From positions 124,001-188,000 of the forward strand of contig JANPWX010019802.1 in the NCBI GenBank assembly GCA_024734555.1: 64,000 nt of DNA, given 5' to 3'. A program made the position numbers and the translations under genes. Within the stretch, counting starts at the first letter, position 1. Each line of letters begins with the position of its first letter. This document shows positions 25,396 through 37,813 of the stretch, piece after piece. This stretch comes from Trochalopteron elliotii. Taxonomy: Eukaryota; Chordata; Aves; Passeriformes; Leiothrichidae. The notes beneath the pieces are model-generated. The model searched no databases and was not told where the DNA came from. It saw only the letters and a program-made list of their open reading frames with translations.

Positions 25396-26084
25396 TCTAA
25401 TTTAAATTGTCTTGTGTTCTCCAGAGTCCCCTCTGAAACTATCTAACATCTGTGAGAGATATATTTTCTGTATAGAGCATTTGACATGCTACTACAGTAT
25501 GTTTTATACATAGGCCTTGTCGGAATGTACCTGTGGTTGACTGTGAATGGTATGAGTGCTGCATATCAGAGAAATTAAATTATTTTAAAGTATTATTTTG
25601 TAAGAAATATTTTATTCACAGTAAGAATGACAGCAAAACTCAAGAGCAATAACCACAAAGGTAATTCAAGTATAAAAGTCTAGAGATTGGAATATGTACT
25701 ACTAATACATAATTATAATAAAAGAAATGTTAAAATCCTTGTAAATGTTAATCTTTCAATTAGGAAATCCCAAAACCCAGAAAACAGAATGTTATTGGAT
25801 GCTGCATTATTTCATTCTGCCAAATAACAGTCTCCAACAGTTTAATGAGTAGCTGTCAAGAATAAATTTCTTCTTATTAATTCATATACTATTCATATAA
25901 CTCCTATGTCACATAATTCATGTCCTCTTATTAAAAAAAATCTCTCACAAATTCAGCAAGTAGGGTACTGCTTTTTTACTATCTGCCTTCATTTATTATG
26001 CAGATAAAGTAATGTTTTGCATCAAACTGCATAAATGGCAAGATTTCTAAATCCCATTTTTATAGTGTAGCTTAAGACTAAGTT
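25396..26084. other. Intergenic, nothing recognised
   Basis: AT-rich spacer between the LTR-like block and the next CR1. Confidence 0.5.
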
Positions 26085-26885
26085 TGATGATGTGATGTTG
26101 GCTGGGCAATCACTAACCATATGAAGTTTACCAAGGACATGGACCAGGTTCTGCACCTGGGATGGAACAACCCTGGATGTACAGACAGACTGGGGAATGA
26201 GAGGCTGCAGAGCGGTGCCATGGGAAGGACCTGGGGGTCCTGGCTGATGGTAAGTGGAACATGAGCCAGCAGTGCCCTGGCAGCCAGGAGGGCCGCCCGT
26301 GTCCTGGGGACATCAGGGACAGCATCTCCAGTCAGGCAAGGGAGGGGATTGTCCCCTCTGCTCTGTGCTGGGGTGGCCTCTCCTCCAGGGCTGGGGACAG
26401 TTCTGGGTGCCACAGTGTAAGAAAGGACAGAACCAGAGAGTGTCCAGGGGAGGGCATGGAGATGGTGAAGGGCCTTGAGGGGAAACTGTGTGAGGAGTGG
26501 CCGAGGTCACTTGGTCTGTTCAGCCTGGAGGAGACTGAGGGGAGACCCCATTGTGGTCTGTGAGGGGAAGCAAAGGGGCAGGCACTGATCTCTTCATTCT
26601 GGTGAGCAGTGACAGGACCCAAGGGAATGTCACCAAGCTGTGTCAGGAGAGGTTTAGGTTGGACATCAGGAAAAGGTTCTTCATCCAGGGGACCTTAAGC
26701 CACTGGAACCAGCTTCTCAGGGATGGGGTCATACCACCAAACCTGCCAGAGCTTAGAGAAGCATTTGGACAAGGCTCTCAGGCATGATCACACGGTGTGA
26801 TTTGTGCAGGGTCAGGAATTGGATGCAGTGATCATTGTGCGATCTTGTGGGCCCCTTCCACCTAAGGATATTCTATGATTCTATG
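26085..26885 (+). mobile_element. CR1 LINE, 5'-truncated, with 3' end
   Basis: Plus-strand CR1: tgaagtttaccaaggaca, ggttctgcacctggg, gacctgggggtcctggctgatgg, catgagccagcagtgccctggcagccaggagg, cagcctggaggagactgagg and ggttggacatcagg follow in standard order, ending with attctatgattctatgg. There are many stops and indels. GC content is well above that of the flanks. Confidence 0.93.
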
Positions 26886-27290
26886 GCTTTTAAGGGTAAT
26901 CAATTCACAGATCCACTAGAGTAACATTCCATTGAGAATTAAACTGAAACAAATACATGAAAAATAGACTACATTCCTCTGTGGTCTAAGTTTACTGAAG
27001 TAAGTCAAGCATTAGGAGGAAGTATAAATCTCATTCCAAGATAGAAAGATAAAGTAATTCAAAAACTCCTGCTAAAAATAAATGTAAACTGCATTTTTAA
27101 AAAGCAGGAGAATCCCAGGACTACAATGTTAACACATTATAGTTAATCGCAACTAGAATAATACAGAATATAGGAGAGAGTACTTACAGTTTCCTACCAC
27201 CTAAATTCATGCTCAGATGTGAAGTCAAGATGCAAATCTTATAAAAATCTACATCCGAGAATATGGAGCTGCTTCCTAGCCCAGTATTCA

Positions 27291-27472
27291 TCGAATCATA
27301 GAACATGCTGAGCTGGAAGGTATCCATCATGATAACTGAGTCCAGCTCCTGGCCCTACACAGGACACCCCAAGAGTCACACCTGTGCCTGACAGCATTGT
27401 TGAAACACTTGAACTGTCAGGCTTGAAGCTGTGGCCACTTCCCTGGGAAGCCAGTCCCAGTATTATTGATAT
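27291..27472 (-). mobile_element. CR1 LINE 3'-end fragment
   Basis: Starts with atcatagaacatgctgagctggaagg, the reverse complement of a CR1 3' terminus. It continues through the aactgtcaggcttgaagctgtggccac and ttccctgggaag segments on the minus strand. It is a short copy of about 180 bases. Confidence 0.88.
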
Positions 27473-27500
27473 AGATATTGAAAACAGCTGGTTTTAAAAA

Positions 27501-27585
27501 CAAAACAAACAAACAAACAAACAAACAAACAAAAACACCCCAAAACACCACCACCACCACAACAACAAAAACCACCCCCCCGACC
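27501..27585. repeat. (CAAA)n microsatellite followed by CAC/CCA-rich simple sequence
   Basis: About eight CAAA units, then CACC/CCA repeats and a C7 run, lying just beyond the CR1 fragment at 27291. Confidence 0.9.
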
Positions 27586-28370
27586 TAATTATTATTTGCT
27601 GTTCATTCTTTTTTAAAACAAATCATTAAGAAAACCATACTCACATGAAGGTTTAGAGTATATTCAATGATCACTGAATTTATATAAAAATATTTTTCTG
27701 CACTTCCCAGAATGCTAGTTCTTTTAAAGTCAAACTTAAAGAATGAACAAAAGTTGGAGGATTTTTTGTAGAAATTTCTAAACATAGAAGTTTTTCCATT
27801 ATGCTTGTTCCATTAATCTTTTTGACACTTATTTGTGTCATAAATTGTGATAAGCTCTGCCCCTTCTGTTTTAAAAATGTCTTTGTTATCTTCTGTATAG
27901 TTTAGGTTAATTTGCTTATAGTAGCAACCATATCTAGCCTGTTAACTCGTTTTTTGTACTGTTCCATATAAGTTTGGGGTTTGTGGCATTTTTTTTTGAC
28001 TGCTCTGTGGCCTAATGGTTCCAAAGTAAATCTGGCACATACATGGTGGAGGAAGCCTGGAAAACTGCACATTTTGTACATATTCTTCAGAATGCCCAAT
28101 GCTAAAATCAAATTAATACTTTCCTAAGCTTAAGTTCAGAAAGTAACTTTTCAAAGTGAATAAGAATAACTGTACATTTCAGCCAATGCTTCTTTTATGT
28201 ATTGGTGCCTCTTGGTTTGAAAGATAGGTGTCTGCCAAGGGGGGATGGGAACACAAATGCCTGCCCTCTGCATTATTCTAACTGTGAAATTAAGGGACTT
28301 TCAGGCAAAGAGATGAGCAAAGGAATAACAGTTTTTTATGGGTATGTGTGTGTATAACAAGACAAACAAA
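27586..28370. other. Intergenic, nothing recognised
   Basis: AT-rich spacer with a T10 run near 27987. It ends at a second short CAAA repeat (28362-28377). Confidence 0.5.
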
Positions 28371-28446
28371 CAAACAGGGCCAGAGATCCAGCCGCAGCCT
28401 TCCCTGGGCCTCAGGCACTTCCCTGTGGGTGCAGTTCCCATCACAG

Positions 28447-28465
28447 CCTGCAGGGGCGCTGCTGG
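28447..28465 (+). promoter_or_regulatory. CTCF-like motif 1
   Basis: cctgcaggggcgctgctgg resembles the CTCF core (CAGGGGGCGC) but has one G fewer. Motif resemblance only. Confidence 0.3.
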
Positions 28466-28503
28466 CTCCCGGCCGGGCAGGGTGTGCAATGACCCTTCCC
28501 GCG

Positions 28504-28522
28504 CCTGCAGGGGGCGCTGTGG
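28504..28522 (+). promoter_or_regulatory. CTCF-like motif 2
   Basis: cctgcagggggcgctgtgg contains a full CAGGGGGCGCT core and lies 57 bases after motif 1 in the same orientation. Motif resemblance only. Confidence 0.4.
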
Positions 28523-29050
28523 CGCGGGGCCGGCCATCTCCCTCACACAGTGATGGCGGACGGGCTGAGTGGGGAAGATATGCTGCAGCAGGAGTCTCGG
28601 AGTGGAATGGCAGGGCAGGCTCACCCTGGGCAGCAAAGAAGAGGCAGAAAATCTGCAGCTGTAGCAGGGGTCATGGGATAGTCAGGGAGATGTGGCCTCC
28701 AGGAAGGCAAGGGAGTCAGGGTCCCGGCCTTTTGCCCTGAGGCGCCCGAACAGATGGCAAAAGTCCCCTCCAGTGTGGCAGGGTGCCAGTAAGGTCCCAG
28801 TTCAGTGGCTGCTCTCACAAGCAGAGGCTCACCCACAGCACAAGTAGGGCAAGGCAGGGCAGGGCTGGGCCCCGGCAGTGAGTTCCGGCCCCAAGCAGCA
28901 GCTCGGCTGTTCCCTTCCGAAACCCAGAGAGCAAGAAACCCAGGAGCCATGCCCCTTTTTCCCCAGGCCAATTCTCACCTATCTCTGCCCCTCCCAGAGA
29001 AACCCCACAGCTGAGAGAGTAGCCAGACGCACCCTTCCTGTGGAAAGTTT

Positions 29051-32000
29051 TGTCTCTCCTAAGTATAGGTTATTATGGTTTCTTAGTAACTGGTGGGACA
29101 AAATTCCATGAGTGAAAGAAACAGAAGGAAAAATCCTAAATCCCAACAATGTATCATTTACCATGAGCTACAGATTGAGAAAAAAATTTACCTTGTCCTT
29201 AATGTAAACTCAATAGGGAGGTTTAGCCAGTCTATCTGTTATAATAAGAAAAGCTGAATCAATTTAATTTATTTTTGAAGCTGTTCTAAATACACAACTG
29301 TAAAGGGTACTTGTGCATCTATTTCAGTTCACAAAGTATCTAAGTTAAAACAATTATAAATCATCCTTACAGGAGCAATTTTTTATAAAGAAGAAAAAAA
29401 AGCTTGTATTTAATATTCAGACAGAAGACCAAGGTAAAAAACCAAAATCTCAGCTCAGTAAGATACTACTTTCTGCACCAAACATTTAATAATGTGGAGG
29501 GGGGAAATAATGCTCAGTAGCCCACAAAAAACCCCAAAAAACAGTACAACAGGAGGCATAAGAAATACTGGCCACAGTATTCTAAAATCTGTGTATGTTA
29601 CAGAAACCTACATACAGCAACATTAAGTGGCTTTTCAAACCAGTTACTGGAATCCTGGTGTAGTATCTGAAAAGGTCCATTTACTGTGAATTATCCTAGA
29701 AGGTTCTGGATGCTCAGCTGCTTCAGGAGAGGATATAATTGCTCAGGACAGAAACCAAACATACTTACTCAACTTTAAACAACTCTAGTATTAGCGGGAG
29801 CACTATTTACTATGAAAGTGAACTGTAAGTACACAGACAGATTTTTATGGATACAACCACTTCCAGAACCTTTCTTTTAAAAATACAATGTTTTCATGTG
29901 TGATGCTTTTGAATATATGTAAAACAAGAGCAGAAAACAAAATTTATTGTAAGGAATTAAATCTATTTCCTAAAGATTAACTAGCCCCTGAGCTTCAAAA
30001 GAGTAAGCAAAAATAGTAGGAATTGAAAAATCACTAAATGTCATCCTTCTGCCCAACTAAATCCACATATATCTGGAAACATAAAGCAAAACAAACAAAA
30101 AAATGCAGTAAGATAAATCCTTGACATATTTTTGCTTTCTCTTTTTGGTTCATAAGAAGTCTTTTGTGTTTAGCTACTCTAAAGAGCCTTTTGTTTACTT
30201 ATATATGTTGTTGCCAGACAAATTAATTTGTGCTTTATCATTTCCTGGGTTACTGCACTGCTGTTCTGTTGGTTACTATTTGTCACAATCTCATTTGGAA
30301 ATCCGGACACTTTCTGCCTGCAATAAAAGCAAAGTCTGTTTCAACTTAATTACTCTGTTTATTAAAACGTATTTTTTTACAAAAGCACAGTTTATATGGT
30401 TTTCTTGTTAATTTCGAAGAAGATGGTAGGCCAAACCAAAAATCTTACATAGATTCAAATGATCTTGGATTTATACCTTCCCTGAAGTAATTGTTCCTGA
30501 GGACTGGAAGAGCTACCAAGATGCTGCTACCATACAAACTGTACGCTTGTCCTGCTGTGACAAGGGCTATTTTGAGAGGCCACTAGTTAAAAACTATCTT
30601 TCTACCCATCACATGGAGTAATGAGGCTGTATTGACAAAGAAAATACCACAGGCTGCGTTAAAGGTAAGAAGGAAAGGTTATGTCAGAGGCAAGTTATAA
30701 TCAGAAAGCCACCAATGAAACCACACGCCTGGAATAAACCAACAAACCACAGGTATCATGAAATTCATTTCCTTACTAAAGAGAGCAAATGGGAAGTACA
30801 TCTGCAGGAATCATGGGCTATTGCTACATATAAAGCTGATGAATTTAAGCAATCTCTAAAACCAGTAAGTGCCTTCGGGGAATCTAAAACGAGTAAGTGG
30901 ATTCAGGGAATCAAACTTTTTATATCTATTGCAAGTCTACAAGAAAAACAACAATAAAAAAGCCACCGGGGCCATTTGTCATACTCTTCATGCTGCTAAT
31001 CTATACTTTTAGCCTCTTCTTTATTGATGTTTTAGTAAAGATTTGGCATTTCCTCAAACTAACTGAATATATTTACAAACAAAACAGATGAACAATGTTT
31101 AGAACACTACATTCTCTTTCAAATGTCAATAGTAGGTGTTCTATGAATAGAAAGGGAAGGGAAAATAGAAAAAGGCTACAGGCAAAATATGAATTTGCTC
31201 TTTTCCTGCAGGGCTTTACCTACCCCATGGTGGATAACTTCTACCAAAGTGCAGTAACTTGCACCTCTCCTTAAAAGATTTCACAACTTTTTAAAAGATG
31301 GTATCTTCAATCAGGATCACAATGAATTCTCAGCTGAGTTCCAGCAGCTGTCCTTTCCCATTTGTGCCATCTAAATTAATAAGTCTATTCCCAATACTAC
31401 CATCTGGGGAACACAAAAAACACTGGAACTGAACTCCACTCACATTAGCCCCATATTAAGAGTAACCCACTGATTACATATGGAACTGTTGTTCGAACTA
31501 TTTTTTCCTCCCTTAACTGTAGCTCCCCCCAGAGACAAAGGGAAAAAATAATATATATGCAAATATTAATCTATATTATATATATCCTGCATATATTTCA
31601 CAGGATTTCTCCAGTCCTCTGTGGTTACCTGTGGTGAACAAAGACAGAACTACAGTTCTGGCCCTATAAGTCTGTCATGTAGTGTAGTCTGGGTCTATAT
31701 GTGATTTTTAATGTAATTTTTGGAGTTCATTTGTATAACAAATCTTCCTCTCTCATCATAAGTTTTAACCTATGTAGAGTAAGCTTTGAATTTTGCTCAT
31801 ATTTGGAGGTCTGATGTGCTAACCTCAAAACTATAGTTTCACATGTCATTTAGAAGAACAAAATACAAAACTATCTTCAGTCATACAGAAAAAACAAATG
31901 TGAGGATGGACAACAGAGAAATGAGTGAGAGACAAAACCAGAAAAACAAGTACAAAACATTGTCTAGAAGGATAATGAGAGACTACAAGGAAAAACAGAA

Positions 32001-35000
32001 GATGAAAATGGGCAAATTAAAAATATATGACATAAACTGTGAAGAATGTAAAGTGAAGAAACAATAGGACAACGTTTAAAAGAACAGGAAAAAAAAGACG
32101 AAAAAAGAAAATGCAAGTCCATAAAATAACATTGGAACCAAACACTTAATTCTTTACCTCTATACAGTAATTCAGTCCTATACTTTTAGGAGAATAGTCA
32201 TACATTCTCAGATCTTTAGCTTTAGGGATTTTAAAAACATATTTCAAGAAAAGCACGTGTTACATCTTCCTGAATCCCTTCAGGTTTTCCCACTTGCTAT
32301 GCCCTTTTCTCAGCCTAAGGAAGAAGCTTTGGGTTGTTTTGTTTGGTTTTGATTGGGTGGGTTTTTTGTTGTTGCTCATTTGGGGGCTCTTGGTTGGTTG
32401 GCTGGGCTTGGGTTTTTTTAAATTTCATTTTATTTTCATACTCAATTTTTCTGAAATTCCCTAGTTTCTTCAGTTCTAGTTGAACTGAATTCTCCCTGCT
32501 TCAAGTGAATGTCATTGGAATAACACTAGGCAACACATTATTGTCTCTCAAACTTTTTCCAAATTTTTGAAAGAATAATGTAGTATTTAAAAGTCAGGCA
32601 AACAAAAAAGGAAGGTCCTCATTATTGTCCTTGTCTGTCACAATGCACAGCCAGATTCTCAGAAGTACTCAGTGTTCATCAAGAACAATTACAGGTTTTG
32701 TTCTGCCTGTTGAAAATTTTACCCATGAATTTTAAAAAGTCAATTCTCTAGGTCAATGAGCCTAATGAAAGAAGGTTGATAACTGATTAAGGACAAGTAC
32801 AACAAAGGCATTTGGCATTATGTATTCCTATCAAGAGTTTCTTGATTTCAAGGCAGTTACTTAGAGCAACAAGGACAAAAATCTTGTAAGGCAGAGTAAG
32901 AGCTCAGCTTTCCCCCCTGGAATCCTCACTGATCATTTGGTTCAATCCAAGCTGCTTTTTCAAGTAAAAATTAACTAAACTGTACTTACCATGTACCAAA
33001 AGTAGATTAAGTCATGGTGGTGTGCTGTAATGACACTGACATGGAAACAACAACAATGGGAATCATTTCCCATGAGACCTAAGCTTTCATTTAAAGAAAT
33101 TATTAAAATGTGACTCTTAAAATCAATCTTTCAATGGGTATTTAATTTGCAATGTAACAGTCCAAATGATAGTTCTTAACAGGATGTGATCCATTTCTGT
33201 TCATTTCAATAACACGTTTATTCCAAAGTCAAGTAATGATCATTTCAAAAACCTCCTCCAACCAGGTAACAGATGCAACAGAGTAACTGAAATTGATGTA
33301 AAAAATTAGCCTGTAGGGCTACAAGATCTTTAACATGTAGCTAGTGAATAGTTATCAGGGAGGGCAGAGTAGTAAAGACACCAACTGGACAGTAAACGCT
33401 GTTTCACAAGGCCAAATTCCAATGGCAAGTAGAAGAGATTTCAGAGCACTGCTGCTTCTTCCAATGAGTTTACTTATTCTGAGTTGTATTCTCATCTTCT
33501 TATAACTTAAACAGAAATTTGTCAAAATTACTAAGCCTAAGTGTCCAGTCTGATTTAGTGTCCAAAGTTTCATTAGGTCACTTGCTCTGAGACATACATT
33601 TGGATTATTCCTTGTAACAGCACATTTTTGTACTACATTTACATTAGATACAGTAGCAAAGTTTTGCTATCCTTGACTTGCCTCTGTTCTCTGAAAATAT
33701 TTGTCCTTTTTTAAATGTTATTTGACTTCTGCTTTTAATAATCTTGAAAGAGAACAGTAAAAATTTTATAAAAATACTCTTTATTTTAAAAATGTAAACA
33801 TGTAGCCATGTAAACATGTACCAGCAAGATTTCTCTTGTTGGCATAGATTATGCTGTGTGCTGTTTCACTCCTGAGCACTGGGACTGCATGACCAGAAGG
33901 AAATACACACAGTGGCAAAACCATATCTTATACTGAATAAACCAAAGCTTTTGTATACGCATTTTATTTCCAGTGACCACTACAGAACAGCCCTGGACAT
34001 AGCAATGAGTGCAAATTTTGCCATCTCTTCCACTTTTATAAAGTACAGGACTGTTTATAATGTTTCTGAACATAGAGGGTCTCTCCACTGATCCAGGCTT
34101 TTTTCCTGTAAACGTAAGCAAGATGAAGAGTGCTTGGGTTTGGCATTTATGCATTACTCTCAGATTCTCAAAAGACCATACTTGGTTTTTTGAATTAAGT
34201 GCATGTTCCCCAAATGCATAAATTACTGCAGTTTATACATTTAATATAAAAACACAAACCCCATTCATTTCTCTTATGCATCCATTAAGCACTCTCTAAA
34301 CCACTATATGCCAAACATTGCATTTTCTAAGTAGTAGAGCTCTGATACATCTAAAGACTTTAATTACTTAAATATCCATTTGGCTAAAGCTCTGTTCTCT
34401 TAGTCGTCTCTCTAACAGCTCCTCACAGATCCATGGTGTTTTCATTTTATAGGTCTTCCTATTCTTCTTTAATAATAACAGTCTTTTGCTTTAATTTTCA
34501 CCAGTCAATTAATAATGTACGGATTCATTGTGAGACTTTATTCAAATATTTTCTTCTGCAGTCTTTTATTAAATTTGTCATGAGAGTTGTGACTCATAAG
34601 GAATTTTAATATTATCATAAACATAGCTTTTAATTGTTAGTTCTTACACATATTTTTAATAATTTTGGGCTTTGTGTTTTATGACACTAAAGATTTTTTT
34701 TCTTGGCTTTTTTACAGACTTTTACAGGAAGATTTATCAGTGGTCTCTTTTATCTTCTGTTTCTTGGGTGGTTTTGTTTTATGTCAGATTTTCTGTGATA
34801 ATATAAAAAGAGGAAATATTAAGGCAAAATTGTATTAATTTGTTGCATTGTCTACACTATTTATAGCCATTCTCTATTGTACTGACTACACCAGAGCTAA
34901 AAGTAAATCATTCACTTTCATACTTTCATAAAGAGAAACTCAACCATGTTCATTTCAGAAATAATTCTTCATTTCTGCAGTTTGAAGATTTTCTGTGCTA

Positions 35001-35886
35001 ATGCTTGGGTTTTTACAGAAGGCTTTTTTCCTCCTCTTAATAACAGAAGTGCTGGTGGCTTTTAACATTATATTAGTAATGATACTGTGTTTAAAAAAAT
35101 ACAGAGGTAAAAGCAAAAGATATCTGGTTCTATGGGCCATTTTCTTAGATTTTCTTTTCGTTTAATCCTATATTGTGTTGGGCAAATCCAGATAAATTTG
35201 AAAAATGTAGTTGGCTGGCTTCCTGGCTGTTCTCACAGATATTTCTGTGCAACTTCATGTTGGAATTACATATGTAAATATATGTGGTAAAGAACTAGAG
35301 AAAGTGGGAACATATCCTGGATTATCTGATTTAGAATCTCTGCCATTCTCTGGTTTAAAGAATGCAGTAGTTATTAAGTGCCAAATATCTTACCATAATA
35401 ATTTCTAGAATCCTCAAGGCATGAACAATCTTTTGCAACAGTTACAGAGAAGACAAGCAAAGCAGACATAGCCACTTTTACATTTTGCTAGCTTAAGCAT
35501 GCTGTTTCATGCATTCCTAACCAAAAGCAACATGCCTGTACTGGGCTGACAGCTACAGTCTCCCTAGTGATTACATTTCTTAAAAACTTGACAGCAAGCT
35601 AAGTAAGCCTCTTGCTCAGCATCTCTGCTGCTAATACACTGCATGGACATTAGCTTCCTAAGTGAACTTGAAAATTATTGGGACTTCTAAGACAACAGAA
35701 CTGAGGAAAGTGTTTCTGTCTTCTTTACAAGTCCAACTGGTGGACTGCCTGTGTTTGTGGAATTGACAGATATAAATTTCTCAGCACAGGTATGTTTCTT
35801 TGATTTGAAGGGTATCCATGTAAATTGCTTTTAGATTCAAAATGTACCTGCAGTCAAAAACACTGACATCTAAAGAAACTGAATAT
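29051..35886. other. Intergenic, nothing recognised
   Basis: About 6.8 kb of AT-rich sequence. It contains a T/G-rich low-complexity stretch (32328-32417), an AT-dinucleotide-rich spot near 31550-31590 and small open frames without domains (for example 30121-30411 and 30715-30957). A short imperfect duplication with the pattern a(g)taagtg...ggaatc occurs at about 30860-30911. Confidence 0.5.
32328..32417. repeat. T/G-rich low-complexity tract
   Basis: Runs of T interrupted by GG and GGGGG groups (ttggttggttggctgggcttggg). Simple sequence. Confidence 0.75.
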
Positions 35887-36199
35887 TGCAGTTTCAGAGA
35901 CAGGCAAGCGACAGAACACACCAAGGTTCATGCGACAACAGCCAACTTTTACTGAGTACTGTTCTTTCTTATTTGGAAAGGCCACGCGGTAAGTCCTGAT
36001 TGCCTGAATTAGTTGCCACATGGCTAACTGGCCAATAGCTGCCAGAGTCCCCTATGGCCTAGACCTGCTCCCCCAACAGCCCAGACTGGTTGCATTATAT
36101 AACCAAGGCAGTTATACACTTAGTCACATTTCAGTTATAAAATTATAATTAGGATTGTTTATGACTGTGTGACCTCCAAGCCAGCTGTTAGCCACCACA
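35887..36199 (-). repeat. 3' LTR of the ERV
   Basis: Aligns over its whole length with 42971-43293 (shared strings ccaaggttcatg, agttataaaattataatt and cagctgttagccac). On the minus strand it starts TGTGGTGGCTAACAGC, directly after a polypurine tract AGAAAGGGGAAC (plus coordinates about 36200-36212). The poly(A) hexamer of the other LTR is mutated here to AGTAAA. Confidence 0.9.
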
Positions 36200-36212
36200 G
36201 TTCCCCTTTCTG
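36200..36212 (-). other. Polypurine tract of the ERV
   Basis: On the minus strand reads AGAAAGGGGAAC immediately before the 3' LTR start. This is the primer site for plus-strand DNA synthesis in the retroviral cycle. Confidence 0.7.
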
Positions 36213-36739
36213 TTTTTAAATACAAAGGCAAGTGTCTGTCATCCTCCACAGGGCCCTTGCAGACAGGATGACAAACATGGCACGATGTGTGGAACAATCA
36301 TGATGACACAAATAAAAAGCCCAAGCTGAATGAGGATTCTACCCAACTCAACAAGCCTACTCTCTCCCAGACAGTGATATATCCTACATATCATTGTAGA
36401 TGTAACATTCATATCCAGGAGCTGTCAAATAGGATTACCAGCAATAATGGCAAAAAATGGCATGCCACAGGCTCATTACCTAGAAGTTACAATTTTACAA
36501 CTTAACTCTACAAACAGGAAGCAATTCAACTTTAGAACCCTGAGAAAACCAACTAACATAAGAAACAATTTGTCTTAGTTCAGGTTTGTGATTCAGGTCC
36601 TTAAACAGATAAAATCCTTAAGTCCTTGTATCTTTAAATATATAAAGTCTTTATATTCTTAAATAGATGAAAATCCTTAAATAAACTGTCACTTCAAAAG
36701 TCTCAGATCTCCAGGCAGCAGGTGTACAAGTTGGTTAAC
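36213..36739 (-). other. ERV region between integrase and 3' LTR, no env found
   Basis: Non-coding on both strands as far as I can read, with imperfect ttaaatagata/aaatcctta repeats around 36600-36690. It is too short for an envelope gene, and no signal peptide, disulphide or fusion-peptide pattern was seen. Confidence 0.55.
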
Positions 36740-37780
36740 TCAGCACTTCATGACATCTGCTGGGGTGTTGCTTCATTAGCAAGGTGTTGCTTCTGGTCCC
36801 AAGCTGGACATAGAGCAGGGGGTACACACCTGGGAGGTACCCATCGTGTTCCAGTGTCCATGGAAACACCAGCTTACCCACAGCCCCATGTAAGACCACC
36901 CACAGACCTTCCCACTTATTAGTGATAATATTTCATACCATTACCTCGGCTTTAGACAACTGAACATCACTAGATGATTGCAATGATATGAAGTGATTTA
37001 AAATTACTGGATTCTGTGAATTTACTAATACTGCTAAATGGTTCTGGGGGTATATATATTTTTAGCTACTCTACTCTATGTAGAGTAGCTAAATGTGTGG
37101 AGTCACACCACACATTTCCCGTTTCTGTTTATTGAGTGTACATTTTAAAGTGCCATGTGCATGTTCCACGATGGCCTATCCTGTTGCTGAGTGGGGATAC
37201 CAGTGTGATATAAAACACCCCAGAGCTGTAGGAATTGTCTAGTGTTTTGCAAAATGTATGCAGGACCATTGTCTGTTTTGATGGTAGGGGGGAGACCTAA
37301 AGCAGCAAAGGCTGATCACCAATGTGCAATGGTATTCTGACTCATTTTCCCTGTGTGTACTGAAGCCCATATAGCTAATGAGAAGATATCAATTGAGACA
37401 TGCACATATTTTAGACATCCAAATTCAAGGATGTGTGTGACATCTGTTTGCCAGGTTTGTAAAGCTCTCAAATCACAAGCATTAACTCCCACCTGCAGTG
37501 CTGCAGTGTGGCCTTGGCAGTCAGCACAGGTGTTAACTATATTATGAGCCTTTGTATTTGACAGCAGGAATTGTAGCTGTAGGGCTTGAATACATTGATG
37601 GAAGAAGGCTTGTGACGCTTTTGCTTGAGCAAGCATATCTGGCTGTGGTGCTGTCCAAGCAGGGCTAGCTACCCAATCTGCTCGAACATTGCCCTCTGCA
37701 ATGAAATCTGGTAAATTTGTGTGACTTCTAATATGTAAGATATAATAAGAGCAAGTTCTGGCCTGGATGGTATGCCACAA
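36740..37780 (-). pseudogene. ERV integrase (pol 3' part), broken
   Basis: Retroviral integrase remnant. The zinc-binding HHCC domain is visible in the frame at 37316-37780, with FFHQC, then HNIV and CADC. The catalytic triad can be traced: Asp in QTDV (codon 37442-37444), Asp in KTDNG (37271-37273) and Glu in VEHAH (37164-37166), spaced about 57 and 35 residues apart as in integrases. The C-terminal domain ends with a recognisable WVPPRCV string near 36830-36850. The segments lie in different frames with stops between them, so no full enzyme is encoded. A 14-bp perfect hairpin interrupts the region at 37061-37093. The N-terminal part of this frame continues from the RNase H end. Confidence 0.88.
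37061..37093. repeat. Perfect 14-bp inverted repeat (hairpin), 5-base loop
   Basis: Left arm tttagctactctac (37061-37074), loop tctat, right arm gtagagtagctaaa (37080-37093). Lies in the integrase remnant. Confidence 0.95.
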
Positions 37781-37813
37781 AAAAATTTTAGTAGGTCAAA
37801 TAATGGTGCATTG

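Larger units (their letters stand above)
28371..29050. other. GC-rich block of unknown nature, possibly retroelement-derived
   Basis: Sharp-edged GC-rich segment with many CpGs between 28450 and 28560, in otherwise AT-rich desert. It holds two CTCF-like motifs and a 13-base string identical to the core of the tRNA-Lys primer-binding site (28741-28753). Open frames occur on both strands and look like a by-product of GC content. It could be an LTR plus leader of an ERV, or an orphan CpG island or insulator. I cannot decide from sequence alone. Confidence 0.45.

Noticed and set aside
26078..26787. Pro/Ser-rich and Gly-rich frames around 26.1-26.8 kb
   Set aside because: They are shadows of a CR1 fragment, whose order of conserved blocks is clear.
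28301..28971. Possible orphan gene in the GC-rich block (frames up to 130 codons on both strands)
   Set aside because: Frames overlap on both strands, have no splice context or motif and are explained by GC content.
31843..32067. Lys/Arg-rich 74-residue plus-strand frame
   Set aside because: Composition follows from A-rich DNA. No domain and no transcript evidence.
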